64,000 nt of DNA from Bog-473 sp963745175. Lineage in GTDB: Bacteria; Actinomycetota; Acidimicrobiia; Acidimicrobiales; RAAP-2. This document shows positions 56,038-64,000 of the stretch, in pieces. The position numbers were made by a program, and so were the translations under genes. The notes under the pieces were generated by a model. That model worked only from the letters and a program-made list of their open reading frames with translations. It did not search any database and was not told the origin of the DNA. Positions within the stretch are counted from its first letter, which is position 1, and each line of letters begins with the position of its first letter. The stretch lies in the NCBI GenBank assembly GCA_963745175.1, contig CAVUWK010000002.1, forward strand, positions 310,001-374,000, given 5' to 3'.

Positions 56038-57102
56038 ACCGTTTCCACCGGGAGGACCTCCACCTGGGGCTGCTCGGGCGTCTGGGCGGGAAGGAACCAG
56101 CGGAACCAGATGCGGCCCGTCCGGTGCCCCGCGGTGGAGACCCAGTTGGGGTGGGCGGGACGCTGGGCGGAGACGACGATGATCCACGACCCGTCGGCTT
56201 CGTACTGGACCTGCGCCCCGTTGAGGGTCACCCGCTCGTAGTCGTAGTTGTAGGTGTGGAGCAGGCGGTTCCACAGGCAGATGTTCCAGAAGACGCATTC
56301 GGGCGAGCGTCCGCGGATGACGAGGGCCTCGTCGTCGGCCAGCTCGAACGCGCCCATGGCGTAGGCGGCGTCGCCGGCGGCCCAGCCGAAGGTGGTGGTG
56401 GGCACCGGATAGGGCGGGTCAATGGCATTGGGCGTGCCGAGGGGGATGGGCACGATGCTGGCCTGCTCACGTACCCAGGTGGTGGCGGCCCGGATGCGCC
56501 GCGCCAGGTCGGCGTCGTCCTGGCGGTAGGTCTCGGGCGGGTCGTCTGCCTCGATGTGCCAGGCGGCGCGCCGGCCGGTGAGTGGGTCCTCGAGGTAGTC
56601 CCGGGTGATCGCGGCCACCGCGTCGGGCTCCAGACGGATCCAGCCGACGCCGGGCTCGGCCGGATCGGTCGGTGAGATCACGATATGGATCGCCCCCTCG
56701 GCGTCCCGTGGCACCTCGCGGCTGTTGACTGACCCGACGATCCGCGTGGAGTAACGACCGTCGTCCGGACCGCCGTAGACGGTGAGGGACATGTAGACGG
56801 CGTCGCCGGGATCGAGCCGAACACGGTAGGTGCGGGTGGGGTCGATCGGGCGCGTAGCAGTAGAAGGCGTCGGCGTTGTCGCCACCCCACTTCTTATACG
56901 GTCCCACGATCTCGACGAAGCGGGGCCGGGCCTTGTCGGCCCACACGTTCACCTCGGCGGCAACCTGCAGGATGGACAGCACCCACTTGTGGGCCTCGAG
57001 CAGGGTGACCTCGTCGTCGGCCAACTGCTCGACCATGCGCGCGTGGGTCGCCTTCACCTCGGCGAGCAACTCGTGGAAAGCCGTCTCTGTGTCAGTCGTC
57101 AT
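56034..57102 (-). CDS. DUF1214 domain protein, frameshifted
   Basis: N-terminal helical part in the first frame (LLEAHKWVLSILQVAAEVNV, then FVEIVGPYKKWGGDNADAFY). An extra base near 56855 moves DPTRTYRVRLDPGDAVYMSL into the next frame. The DUF1214 beta-sandwich follows: GRYSTRIVGSVNSREVPRDA, WDU-like NICLWNRLLHTYNYDYERVT, and AQRPAHPNWVSTAGHRTGRI. Corrected length is about 355 aa. DUF1214 has no known activity. It leads a two-gene operon with the sulfotransferase. Confidence 0.8.
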
Positions 57103-57702
57103 CTGTCCCCCGACGTTCGGCGTGGCGCCGATCTTAGGGAAGGACAGAGCGATGGGACCGGCTGACCGGGGTCAAAACCAGCTTCAACTTGAAAGACCCG
57201 CAGATTCTGTTGAGCGTGAATCCTCGCGAATGGCAGTGCCAGATCAGAGCTTTGACCGAATCAGGGTGAACGGTCCCGATTGCCGGCGTCCCCGGGACAT
57301 TCACGGCACGAATCTCACAACACCCGCAATGTGGAAGGGCATTCCCGTGTCAGGCTTTTGCGGCGGAGCGTCGAGATTGGTCAGCCGTACCCGAAACCGT
57401 GCGCCAAGCAGGGCCAACGTTCCCACCCTTCTCCACCGGGCACCTGGACAATTCGTTGACCCACCTCGCCGATCTGGTGGTTGCCTGAGCGCGGGCCGTG
57501 AGGGAGCCGACCGGGGACCTCGTCGTCGGTCGGGCACCCAGTTCGGCGATGGATGCGAGCACCAACGCAAGGGATATCGGGTACATGGGAGTTGTTTGCT
57601 GCTCAGCCCTGAACCACCCGCCGGCAGGAGCCCATGTCGGGCTGGAATTCGGCGCCGCGTCGCGACACCTCGCAGGCATTTCGAATCTAGAGTCTCCCTC
57701 CA
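57103..57702. other. 600-base intergenic region, mostly featureless
   Basis: No gene with a start and ribosome binding site. On the minus strand, 57301-57450 reads as an open tail (ARFRVRLTNLDAPPQKPDTG, then MPFHIAGVVRFVP and a stop) that looks more protein-like than chance; it may be a relic. The last 15 bases hold the promoter of the next gene. Confidence 0.4.
57688..57693 (+). promoter_or_regulatory. -10 hexamer TAGAGT of the DUF4239 gene
   Basis: TAGAGT lies 9 nt before ATG at 57703; no ribosome binding site. Confidence 0.4.
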
Positions 57703-58494
57703 ATGGCATGGCTGACTTCCCGGCCAGTCTGGGTGCTCATCGTTGGCTGCTTGGCCATCGCCATTGTGATCGGGTTGGGCAGCCGGAAATTGGCGCTGAG
57801 GTTCATCCCGCCCTCGGAGCGCGAGGAGGCGCATTCGATCGCGGCGGCGTTGATGACAGCGTTTGCGGCCGGCTTCGTACTTCTTACAGCCCTGACACTC
57901 GCCAACGAAGCGACGTCGCTGTCCTCGGCTCAGAACATCGTGAGTACGGAAGCAGCAGATGCGTCCAGCCTGGCTTGGGCGTCGACGAATCCCGGCGTCA
58001 ATTCAGCTCCTATTCAAGCAGCGCTTCGCAACTACCTCCAAGCGACTCGAACTTATGAATGGCACGGCAGCAATGCGGCTAACGGTGACGACCCTGTTAC
58101 TGACAACGCGATTGCGGCATTGGAGCGAATCGTCCGAAACGAATCGGCCCGCCCCACAGTTGGCGTCCCAACGAGCGACGAGCTCCTCACCAATCTTGAT
58201 GCCATAACAACTGAACGCCGGCTGCGTCTCGCCGCCGCGGCACGCTCACTTCCCGATTTTTACGCTGTCGTCGTGATCGTCACTGGATTGGCACTCATCG
58301 TGAACACCAGCGTGGTGGGGATCCGCGGCGGGAAGCACGCGGCGCTCGTCACCATGAGCTTGACGATCGTGATCGCGCTGAGCGTCGCTCTTCTCTTCGC
58401 TCTGGCCACACCGTGGCGAGGAGCTATCGGGGTGAGCGGCCACCCGATCGATTCCGTCATCACCGACCTGAAAACCGGGTACTTTCACGGCTAG
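57703..58494 (+). CDS. DUF4239 (bestrophin-like) membrane protein
   Basis: 263 aa. Helices at the N-terminus (VWVLIVGCLAIAIVIGLGSR), after EREEAHSIAAALMTAFAAGF, and two near residues 185-240 (YAVVVIVTGLALIVNTSVVG and TMSLTIVIALSVALLFALAT). The soluble segment between (about 75-180) is alpha-helical and acidic. This arrangement is that of DUF4239 proteins, whose role is unknown. Codon usage is less GC-biased than the central genes. Confidence 0.75.
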   Translation: MAWLTSRPVWVLIVGCLAIAIVIGLGSRKLALRFIPPSEREEAHSIAAALMTAFAAGFVLLTALTLANEATSLSSAQNIVSTEAADASSLAWASTNPGVNSAPIQAALRNYLQATRTYEWHGSNAANGDDPVTDNAIAALERIVRNESARPTVGVPTSDELLTNLDAITTERRLRLAAAARSLPDFYAVVVIVTGLALIVNTSVVGIRGGKHAALVTMSLTIVIALSVALLFALATPWRGAIGVSGHPIDSVITDLKTGYFHG

Positions 58495-58579
58495 CCGGCA
58501 GACAATGGACGAGTGGATGCTCGACCGCGACAGATACTCCGGCCAGGACCGGATTTGGCTGAGTGCAGCGACCACTCAT

Positions 58580-58585
58580 TACGCT
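58580..58585 (+). promoter_or_regulatory. -10 hexamer TACGCT of the Ddn-like gene
   Basis: TACGCT lies 7 nt before ATG at 58593, no ribosome binding site. Confidence 0.4.
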
Positions 58586-58592
58586 TTCGGCT

Positions 58593-59027
58593 ATGCCTTC
58601 GGACTTTGCCCTCAAAGCCATGAATCGCGTGCATCGAGTACTGCTTGGCGCTTCCGGAGGTCGGCTTGGCTGGCACTTCTCTGGGATGCCTGTCATCGAG
58701 CTGACCACGACCGGCAGAAAGAGCGGCCGGCCGCGCACGACCATGTTGACGTCGCCCTACCAGGAGGATTCGACCATCGTGGTCGTGGCCTCCCGCGGCG
58801 GCGACGACACAAATCCCGCATGGTTCCTCAACCTCAGGGACGAACCGAAGGTGTTGGTCAAGCTCGGCCCCAAACCTGCTGAGTCGATGATCGCTGAGGT
58901 TGCCGACGCCAACGAACGGGCTCGAATCTGGCCGATCATCGCCAGCAAGCACCGCAACTACGCCGGGTATCAGCGCAAGACGGACCGAGAGATTCCGCTC
59001 GTATTGCTCCGGCCGGCTGGCGGTTGA
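58593..59027 (+). CDS. F420H2-dependent Ddn-like nitroreductase family protein
   Basis: 144 aa. Split beta-barrel of the deazaflavin-dependent nitroreductase family: IELTTTGRKSGRPRTTML (the GRKSG F420 phosphate loop), VVVASRGGDDTNPAWFLNLR and ASKHRNYAGYQRKTDREIPL. Ddn relatives reduce quinones or nitro-compounds with F420H2. Single gene. Confidence 0.88.
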   Translation: MPSDFALKAMNRVHRVLLGASGGRLGWHFSGMPVIELTTTGRKSGRPRTTMLTSPYQEDSTIVVVASRGGDDTNPAWFLNLRDEPKVLVKLGPKPAESMIAEVADANERARIWPIIASKHRNYAGYQRKTDREIPLVLLRPAGG

Positions 59028-59307
59028 TCTAACCGCCCTGCCGATACCGAGCAGGGCGGGAGCCCACTCCAGCGGGAACCATGTCTCGCTGTTCGGCGCT
59101 AAAGGACCGGTTCAATTCCTTGGCCGGCGACGTAGCGCCGATCGACGACCTCGGACCCGCCTGGCGAAGGTTGCTGATTGGTGCCCCTTCACAAGGACGG
59201 TGGGGCAGATCGACAGCCTGAAGGCGGCGCCGGATCGGTCTCGATGGACCAAGGGGTCGAGAGTGTCCTTGCGGCAGACTTGTCCCCGTTGGACCCCTGC
59301 CGGAGCG

Positions 59308-59313
59308 TATGTT
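59308..59313 (+). promoter_or_regulatory. -10 hexamer TATGTT of the Mug gene
   Basis: TATGTT lies 8 nt before ATG at 59322, no ribosome binding site. Confidence 0.4.
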
Positions 59314-59321
59314 CTCGCCCC

Positions 59322-59834
59322 ATGGAGGACGCCGTCGCCGATCTGACCGGTCCGGAACTGCGCGTGCTGTTCTGCGGGATCAATCCCGGGACGCTCTCAG
59401 GTGAGCTCGGCCTGCATTTTGCCCGGCCGGGGAACCGGTTCTGGAAATTGCTCAGTGCCGGTGGATTCACCGAGTCCGTTCTTCTGCCCGCCGAGCAGCA
59501 CACGCTGCCTGGGCTCGGCATAGGCATCACGAACCTGGTGGGGCGGGTGACAGCCGCCGCGAGCGAACTCAGTGTCGCCGAACTGCGTGAAGGCGCAACG
59601 CAGCTGGAGGCCAAGGTGGAGATTCTGCGGCCCCGCTGCGTCGCGGTGCTCGGGCTCCAGGCGTACCGGACGGCTTTTCTGAGACCAAATGCCGTTATCG
59701 GTCGCCAGCCCGAACTCCTCGGCAGAGCCCTCCTTTGGCTCCTACCCAACCCGAGCGGCCTTCAGGCTCACTATCAGCTGCCTGAAATGAGTGAGATGTT
59801 CAAATCGCTCTTCGTCGCCACTGAGGTCGCCTGA
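59322..59834 (+). CDS. mug: G/U mismatch-specific DNA glycosylase
   Basis: 170 aa from ATG at 59322. Uracil-DNA glycosylase superfamily, Mug/TDG type: VLFCGINPGTLSGELGLHFA (GINPG with Asn), HFARPGNRFWKLLSAGGF, GIGITNLVGRVTAAASEL, and LLPNPSGLQAHY (NPSG). It removes uracil or ethenocytosine opposite guanine. Convergent with ppk2. Confidence 0.92.
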   Translation: MEDAVADLTGPELRVLFCGINPGTLSGELGLHFARPGNRFWKLLSAGGFTESVLLPAEQHTLPGLGIGITNLVGRVTAAASELSVAELREGATQLEAKVEILRPRCVAVLGLQAYRTAFLRPNAVIGRQPELLGRALLWLLPNPSGLQAHYQLPEMSEMFKSLFVATEVA

Positions 59835-59875
59835 CGGAATTTGCCTCTTCGTCTTTTGACCGAGCCCCATACCCC

Positions 59876-60799
59876 TCACTTGGTTTCGGTGATCGTGGCG
59901 GCGTAGTCGGGGACGTAGTGGTACCGGTCGCGGGGCGGTCGCCGATAATCCCCGATTGGCGGGCGAGGGGGAAGCTTGACCTTCGAAGCATTGCGGGCGA
60001 CGTACGGCACGATTGAGAGGAGGTGAGCGATGCAGTTGAGCCGTGCTCGTTTTTTGTCATCGGCTTCGACCTCGTACCAAGGGGAGTCCGGTAGGTCGCA
60101 GTGATCGAACATCTCGTCTTTGGCCCTGGAATACGCGACCCAGCGATTGCGACCCTCGAGGTCCATCTCGCTGAGTTTCCAGCGCTTTAGGGGCGCGTTG
60201 ATGCGCTCATTGAACCTCCGCTCCTGTTCCTCGTCACTCACCGAGAACCAGTACTTGAGCAGAATAATTCCGTCGTCGATCAGCATTCGCTCGAAGGCGG
60301 GACACTGCCGGAGGAAGCGGTGGTACTCCTCATCTGTACAGAAACCCATCACCCGCTCTACCCCGGCCCGGTTGTACCAGCTGCGGTCGAAGAGGACGAT
60401 CTCCCCTCCGGCGGGAAGGTGGGCGATGTAGCGCTGAAAGTACCACTGGCCCTCTTCGCGGTCGCTCGGAGCCGGCAGAGCAGCGATCCGGCACCATCGG
60501 GGGTTGAGGTGTTCGGTAATGCGCTTGATCACGCCGCCTTTGCCAGCGGCGTCGCGACCCTCGATCACGATGACGACCCGCTGACCTTCGTCACGGACCC
60601 ACTGTTGCATCTTCACCAGTTCCTCTTGGAGGTGCAGGAGTGCCTTGTCGTATGCGCGGTTGTCAGCCATGCGCTCATCCTGCCAGGCGATAAGGTTGTA
60701 GCGGTCGAGGTAACCAGAGAACTTCACGCCGGACCGCCGGACGACTGCGCCCCCAAAGGTCGATCCACGCTCGTCACCTGGCAAGGCGAAACCGACCAC
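59876..60799 (-). CDS. ppk2: Polyphosphate kinase 2
   Basis: 307 aa from GTG at 60799; GTG at 60727, giving MKFSGYLDRYNL, is equally possible. PPK2 class I: Walker A-like VIEGRDAAGKGGVIKRITEH, lid RIAALPAPSDREEGQWYFQR, Walker B IVLFDRSWYNRAGVERVMGF, and WVAYSRAKDEMFDHCDLPDS. It transfers phosphate between polyphosphate and nucleotides. No ppk1 or ppx gene nearby. Confidence 0.92.
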   Translation of the reverse strand: MVGFALPGDERGSTFGGAVVRRSGVKFSGYLDRYNLIAWQDERMADNRAYDKALLHLQEELVKMQQWVRDEGQRVVIVIEGRDAAGKGGVIKRITEHLNPRWCRIAALPAPSDREEGQWYFQRYIAHLPAGGEIVLFDRSWYNRAGVERVMGFCTDEEYHRFLRQCPAFERMLIDDGIILLKYWFSVSDEEQERRFNERINAPLKRWKLSEMDLEGRNRWVAYSRAKDEMFDHCDLPDSPWYEVEADDKKRARLNCIAHLLSIVPYVARNASKVKLPPRPPIGDYRRPPRDRYHYVPDYAATITETK

Positions 60800-60893
60800 G
60801 ACTGGCTTGCTCGGTTCTCACATGACGAAGGTGCCGCCCTCACAGTGAGGCCGGCCCGTGGGCAACCCTGCGTCTGGAGACAGCGAACACGCC

Positions 60894-60899
60894 TATCGT
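60894..60899 (+). promoter_or_regulatory. -10 hexamer TATCGT before the unknown gene at 60907
   Basis: TATCGT lies 7 nt before GTG at 60907. An AGGAGG abuts the GTG and is too close to work as a normal ribosome binding site, favouring a leaderless transcript. Confidence 0.4.
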
Positions 60900-60906
60900 A
60901 AGGAGG

Positions 60907-61305
60907 GTGCCCGAGCACTTCGGTTACGCGATCGACAAGCGTTATTTACCAGTGTTGTTACCTTTTTTGCTACGGCCGGCAAGGGACGGTGTAACACTCG
61001 ATGATGAAGGGTCTTTCGTGGCGACCTTCGGCCTTTTCAAAATCGCCACGCCGCGTGCCAACATCTCTGGCGCGCACATCACTCGGCACTACCGTTGGTG
61101 GACGGCGTTTGGAGTTCGCATGTCACGTGTCGACGACGGGTTGACCTTTGGAACGAACCACGACGCGGGGGTGTGCATTCACTTTGCAGAAAAAGTGCCA
61201 TCGCCACTTCGACGAAGCGGCCACTCAGCACTGACCGTCACCGTTGCCGATTTGGAGGGACTTACGACGACGTTAGGCGGGGACAGAGAGGCACCAGCAC
61301 CGTGA
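60907..61305 (+). CDS. Conserved hypothetical protein
   Basis: 132 aa from GTG. Aromatic- and beta-rich: AIDKRYLPVLLPFLLRPARD, then FVATFGLFKIATPRANISGA, TRHYRWWTAFGVRMSRVDD and GLTFGTNHDAGVCIHFAEKV. The pattern FGxFKIATPxxNI...T.HYRWW is familiar from uncharacterised actinobacterial proteins. No signal peptide or membrane helix. Divergent from ppk2. Confidence 0.7.
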   Translation: MPEHFGYAIDKRYLPVLLPFLLRPARDGVTLDDEGSFVATFGLFKIATPRANISGAHITRHYRWWTAFGVRMSRVDDGLTFGTNHDAGVCIHFAEKVPSPLRRSGHSALTVTVADLEGLTTTLGGDREAPAP

Positions 61306-61455
61306 GTCTGACAGAAAGTGCTCGATGTCGGACGGAGCCGTTTCCGGAATCGAACCACCCCCTCTGCTCTCCGGGGCGGTGAGAGGCCTTCAGCGTTGGG
61401 CAGATGACTCGTTGAAGTGCTCAAATGTCGTTGCGAGTAGGCGGATGACGACTGA

Positions 61456-62058
61456 TCAGCTGTCGCGCCAAAGTTCGAAGATCTGGATGCCGATCTGAGC
61501 GAGCATCGACCGAAAATGGGGAAGCGACAACCCCAATACGTTGGATGGTGAACCCTCGATACTCTCCACAAAAGGTCCGCCACGGCCCTCGATACTGAAT
61601 GCGCCGGCGAGATCAAGCGCATCACCCGTGGTGGCGTAGGCGCGAAGCTCGCCGCTGCTCGGGCGCCCAAATCTGATGAGCGTGCTTGCCACTTCACGTG
61701 CGGTCGCTCCGGACCGCATATCAATCAGAAAGTGCCCCGTCCAGAGCGGCGCCTGTCGAGTTGCGAGGCGCTCCCACACGTTCACCACGTCAGCTTCCGA
61801 CCGCGGCTTCCCCAACGACACCCCATCGAGCTCGAGCATTGAGTCGCAGCCCAGGACCAGTGCTTTGGGGAATTGCGATGCCACCGCATTGGCCTTGCGT
61901 TCGGCGAGGACGATCACCGCCTCTGCGGTCGTCATTGGACCTACCGTCTCGTCCACTCCGCTCACCGCAACCTCGGGATCGAAACCTGCATCTCGGAGAA
62001 CTCGCAGTCGAGCGCTCGAGCTGGATGCGAGGACCAACTGCGGTCCGAGTGGCGTCAT
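61456..62058 (-). CDS. maf: Maf family nucleotide pyrophosphatase
   Basis: 200 aa from ATG at 62058. LVLASSSSARLRVLRDAGFD with the basic SSSxARxxxL phosphate loop, ALVLGCDSMLELDGVSLGKP with the catalytic Asp, FSIEGRGGPFVESIEGSPSN and VLGLSLP. Hydrolyses non-canonical or normal pyrimidine NTPs as a house-cleaning enzyme. About 150 bases of featureless sequence follow it. Confidence 0.92.
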   Translation of the reverse strand: MTPLGPQLVLASSSSARLRVLRDAGFDPEVAVSGVDETVGPMTTAEAVIVLAERKANAVASQFPKALVLGCDSMLELDGVSLGKPRSEADVVNVWERLATRQAPLWTGHFLIDMRSGATAREVASTLIRFGRPSSGELRAYATTGDALDLAGAFSIEGRGGPFVESIEGSPSNVLGLSLPHFRSMLAQIGIQIFELWRDS

Positions 62059-62131
62059 AGATTCAAGTATGGACGCTGTAGTCAATTCCCTGCCCCGTGC
62101 CGATCCTGATCGGCGGCCACCACGAGACGCC

Positions 62132-62992
62132 TCAGGTGCGGCGGTGGTCGAAGAGGAAACGGTCGACCGCTTCGTTCGCTGCCCCTTTGATCTCTCGGTA
62201 CAAGTACTCCTCGTCCCAGTGTTCCGGCGACAGCGCATCGAGGTCATCGTGGTAGCTCGTGAAACGGTGCCTGATGTAAGCCCGGACGCTGAGAGCAGCT
62301 CGATCGTCGACAGTGAGCTTGCGGGTCCGACCGACCCGGCCGCTGCCCACGGCGGCTGCATGGGCTGCGGTCTCTTCGGCGATCCGCTGTTCGAGTTCTT
62401 GGTGTGCCGGGGCGAAGGCAAGGAAGCGCACGATGGCCCCTTCCAACTCGTGTCGATAGCGATCTTCCTGACGCTGGCGTGACTGTGCTCCGAGGGCTCG
62501 CCTGGAAGCACGGCGTGCGGCCGACTCTTCAGCACGCACCAGAGCCACGGCAATCGCCTGGCTCGGAGCCCATAGTCCGAGGAGCCGACGATGTTGGCGG
62601 TGTTGGCTTCGCGGTTGCCACGACAGCCAAAAGACACCCCCAGCCTTGACGGTCCGGGTCAAGAAGGCGTCACCAGAGGGCAAGAACTCCCAGTCAGCAG
62701 GGATCTCGATATCTCCATGCTCGGGATTCCACTGACCATTCTTCGTGGCGTAGACGTCGAGCTGCAGGGTTGTGAGAGCCTCAGACCCGGGCGGCGCCCC
62801 CGCATCGTCCACACCGAGAGCATTGGCCAATGCGATTCGCTCCGCAAGCGAAGCCAGATCCCGAGTACCGATACCTCTTATGGAGAGAGCCTCCCGCCCA
62901 GGTGTAGCGTCAAACCGCGCGTTGGTTTTGCGCTGAGATGGCCGACGGCGCCTCACCTGGGCACCGTCCGCTCGGAAGCAGGGCAATATCAT
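62132..62992 (-). CDS. DUF2293 domain protein
   Basis: About 286 aa if started at ATG 62992; GTG at 62956 is also possible and no ribosome binding site decides. N-terminal region is basic. The middle carries DIEIPADWEFLPSGDAFLTR and GVFWLSWQPRSQHRQHRRLL. A helical, charged segment follows (RYRHELEGAIVRFLAFAPAH). The end AYIRHRFTSYHDDLDALS with EHWDEEYLYREIKGAANEAV matches the DUF2293 pattern. Function unknown; related proteins have been linked only loosely to nucleic acids. Confidence 0.7.
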   Translation of the reverse strand: MILPCFRADGAQVRRRRPSQRKTNARFDATPGREALSIRGIGTRDLASLAERIALANALGVDDAGAPPGSEALTTLQLDVYATKNGQWNPEHGDIEIPADWEFLPSGDAFLTRTVKAGGVFWLSWQPRSQHRQHRRLLGLWAPSQAIAVALVRAEESAARRASRRALGAQSRQRQEDRYRHELEGAIVRFLAFAPAHQELEQRIAEETAAHAAAVGSGRVGRTRKLTVDDRAALSVRAYIRHRFTSYHDDLDALSPEHWDEEYLYREIKGAANEAVDRFLFDHRRT

Positions 62993-63237
62993 GAAGGTGT
63001 GTAAGGCGTCCGTGAGGGAGCAGGGCCTAGCTGCGTTCGGGTTGAACGCCAGCGATTGCGGTTCCGATCCGACCGTGCCCGGTTTCGTGCTCGTCACCAA
63101 GCGCAGCTTCACCATTACGCTTCTCACGTCAAGCGCGTCCTGATGAGACGCCCACCCACCTGCCCTCACGATTGGACAGAGCTCGGGCGATTGGTCTGGC
63201 GGACTCGGTCGTCACCGTGCAAGGCCCGGCGGCCTCG

Positions 63238-64000
63238 ATGACCCAGCCTCGCTATCGCCTGGCCGCGGCCGGTCGCGAGGCGGACGAGGATGAGCGGCTG
63301 AGCCTTCTCGAGCAGCTGTACGACCCCGTTTCACGCCGGCGGCGCGGGCTGGTCCAGCCAGGCTGGAGGTGCCTGGAGGTCGGCGCGGGCCGGGGATCGA
63401 TGGCCGTCTGGCTGGGCCAGCAGGTGGGGCCGGCCGGCCACGTGGTCGCAACCGACATTGACGTCGGCTACCTCAAACGGCTCGATCTTCCGAATGTGGA
63501 AGTCATCGAGCACAACATCCTCGATGATCCACTCGATGTGCTCGGTCCAGGCTCGTTCGACTTGGTCTGCTCCAGACTGATGCTGTTCCACCTGGTGGGC
63601 AGGCAGGAGCTGGCCATCGGGCAAATGGCGCAGTGCCTGCGACCGGGCGGCTGGCTGGTCGACGAGGACGCCGACTGGGGCACGGCGGCTCCGGTCGATC
63701 CCGCCCATCCGCTCTACGCCCCATACCATGACGCCTGGCGGAACGGTGACTGGTGGACGTTGCGCGGTTACGACAAAGCGTTCGGGCAAAAGCTGCCGGC
63801 GCTCTTTGAGCGATGCGGACTCGAGGAAGTGGGTCACGAGGCATGCACAGAGATTGTGCGTGGCGGATCTCCCTGGGCCAGATGGTGGGTGGTGACCCTC
63901 GAGGTGATGAACGAGCTCGGAGGCGGGGGCTCGGTGGAGTCTTATATGCGCGAGCTCGAGGTGATGACCACCGCTCTCGTCGATCCCAGCGTGTGGTTCA
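63238..64000 (+). CDS. SAM-dependent methyltransferase, 3' truncated by window end
   Basis: 254 codons visible from ATG at 63238, frame open to the last base. Class I Rossmann methyltransferase: motif I CLEVGAGRGSMAVWLGQQVG near residue 45, acidic motif II VVATDIDVGYL, motif III region EHNILDDPLDVLGPGSFDLV, and motif V-like MAQCLRPGGWLVDEDADWG. The family resembles actinobacterial UbiE/Coq5-like small-molecule methyltransferases; substrate unknown. Confidence 0.87.
   Translation, partial: MTQPRYRLAAAGREADEDERLSLLEQLYDPVSRRRRGLVQPGWRCLEVGAGRGSMAVWLGQQVGPAGHVVATDIDVGYLKRLDLPNVEVIEHNILDDPLDVLGPGSFDLVCSRLMLFHLVGRQELAIGQMAQCLRPGGWLVDEDADWGTAAPVDPAHPLYAPYHDAWRNGDWWTLRGYDKAFGQKLPALFERCGLEEVGHEACTEIVRGGSPWARWWVVTLEVMNELGGGGSVESYMRELEVMTTALVDPSVWF

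Overview
The window looks like chromosomal DNA of a high-GC actinobacterium, most like uncultured soil or freshwater Acidimicrobiia-type lineages. This is an inference from content. Evidence: mycothiol S-conjugate amidase (Mca), F420-type enzymes (a Ddn-like reductase and a TIGR03564-type LLM oxidoreductase), the actinobacterial PspA-HtpX-PspAB operon, an ECF41 sigma factor, many GTG starts, ATGA/GTGA gene overlaps, and many apparently leaderless starts with a TANNNT hexamer 5-9 nt upstream. No tRNA, rRNA, CRISPR array, insertion sequence or prophage was recognised.

Layout. 0-7.3 kb (visibly less GC-rich): a 5'-truncated membrane protein, an MFS permease fused to a cyclic-nucleotide-binding domain, an unknown gene, a PilZ protein, a CMD protein coupled to a frameshifted ECF41 sigma factor, a deleted epoxide hydrolase remnant, and a RibD/DHFR-like reductase. 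7.5-14 kb: comM/yifB and dprA (DNA uptake and processing), a phosphotransferase-fold kinase, a short luciferase-like protein, and an acyltransferase-3/SGNH surface-modifying enzyme. 14-17.7 kb: two related secreted proteins, divergent from a sensor kinase/response regulator pair. 17.7-23.4 kb: fumC with a pterin dehydratase, then a minus-strand pspA-htpX-pspAB-phosphatase operon, with mca divergent from it. 23.4-26.5 kb: purK-purE-chbG-membrane protein operon. 26.5-31.2 kb: F420-type oxidoreductase, DsbA-like/PAP2/RecB-like operon, GNAT and thioesterase.

31.2-38.6 kb is the metabolic highlight: an acyl-CoA dehydrogenase divergent from a coupled operon of enoyl-CoA hydratase, acyl-CoA carboxylase beta and alpha subunits, and an AtuA-family protein. 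This is the gene set of acyclic terpenoid (Atu) or leucine (Liu) catabolism. 38.6-54.7 kb holds an ion-channel-like protein, a Zn-alcohol dehydrogenase, clpS, a TetR-epimerase operon, GNAT, an MFS exporter divergent from an ABC-F protein, an orphan peptide-binding protein, a peroxiredoxin, an ArsR-SRPBCC fusion with tandem operators, and a PadR-ABC-permease operon. 54.7-57.1 kb: DUF1214 and sulfotransferase. 57.7-64 kb (again less GC-rich): DUF4239, Ddn-like reductase, Mug glycosylase, PPK2, an unknown gene, Maf, DUF2293, and a methyltransferase cut by the window end.

Many conserved genes are interrupted by single-base indels, nearly all extra bases, often with no homopolymer nearby. This points to uncorrected long-read-type sequence error more than to real gene decay. 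Split genes below are therefore described as one gene each, with the break placed.
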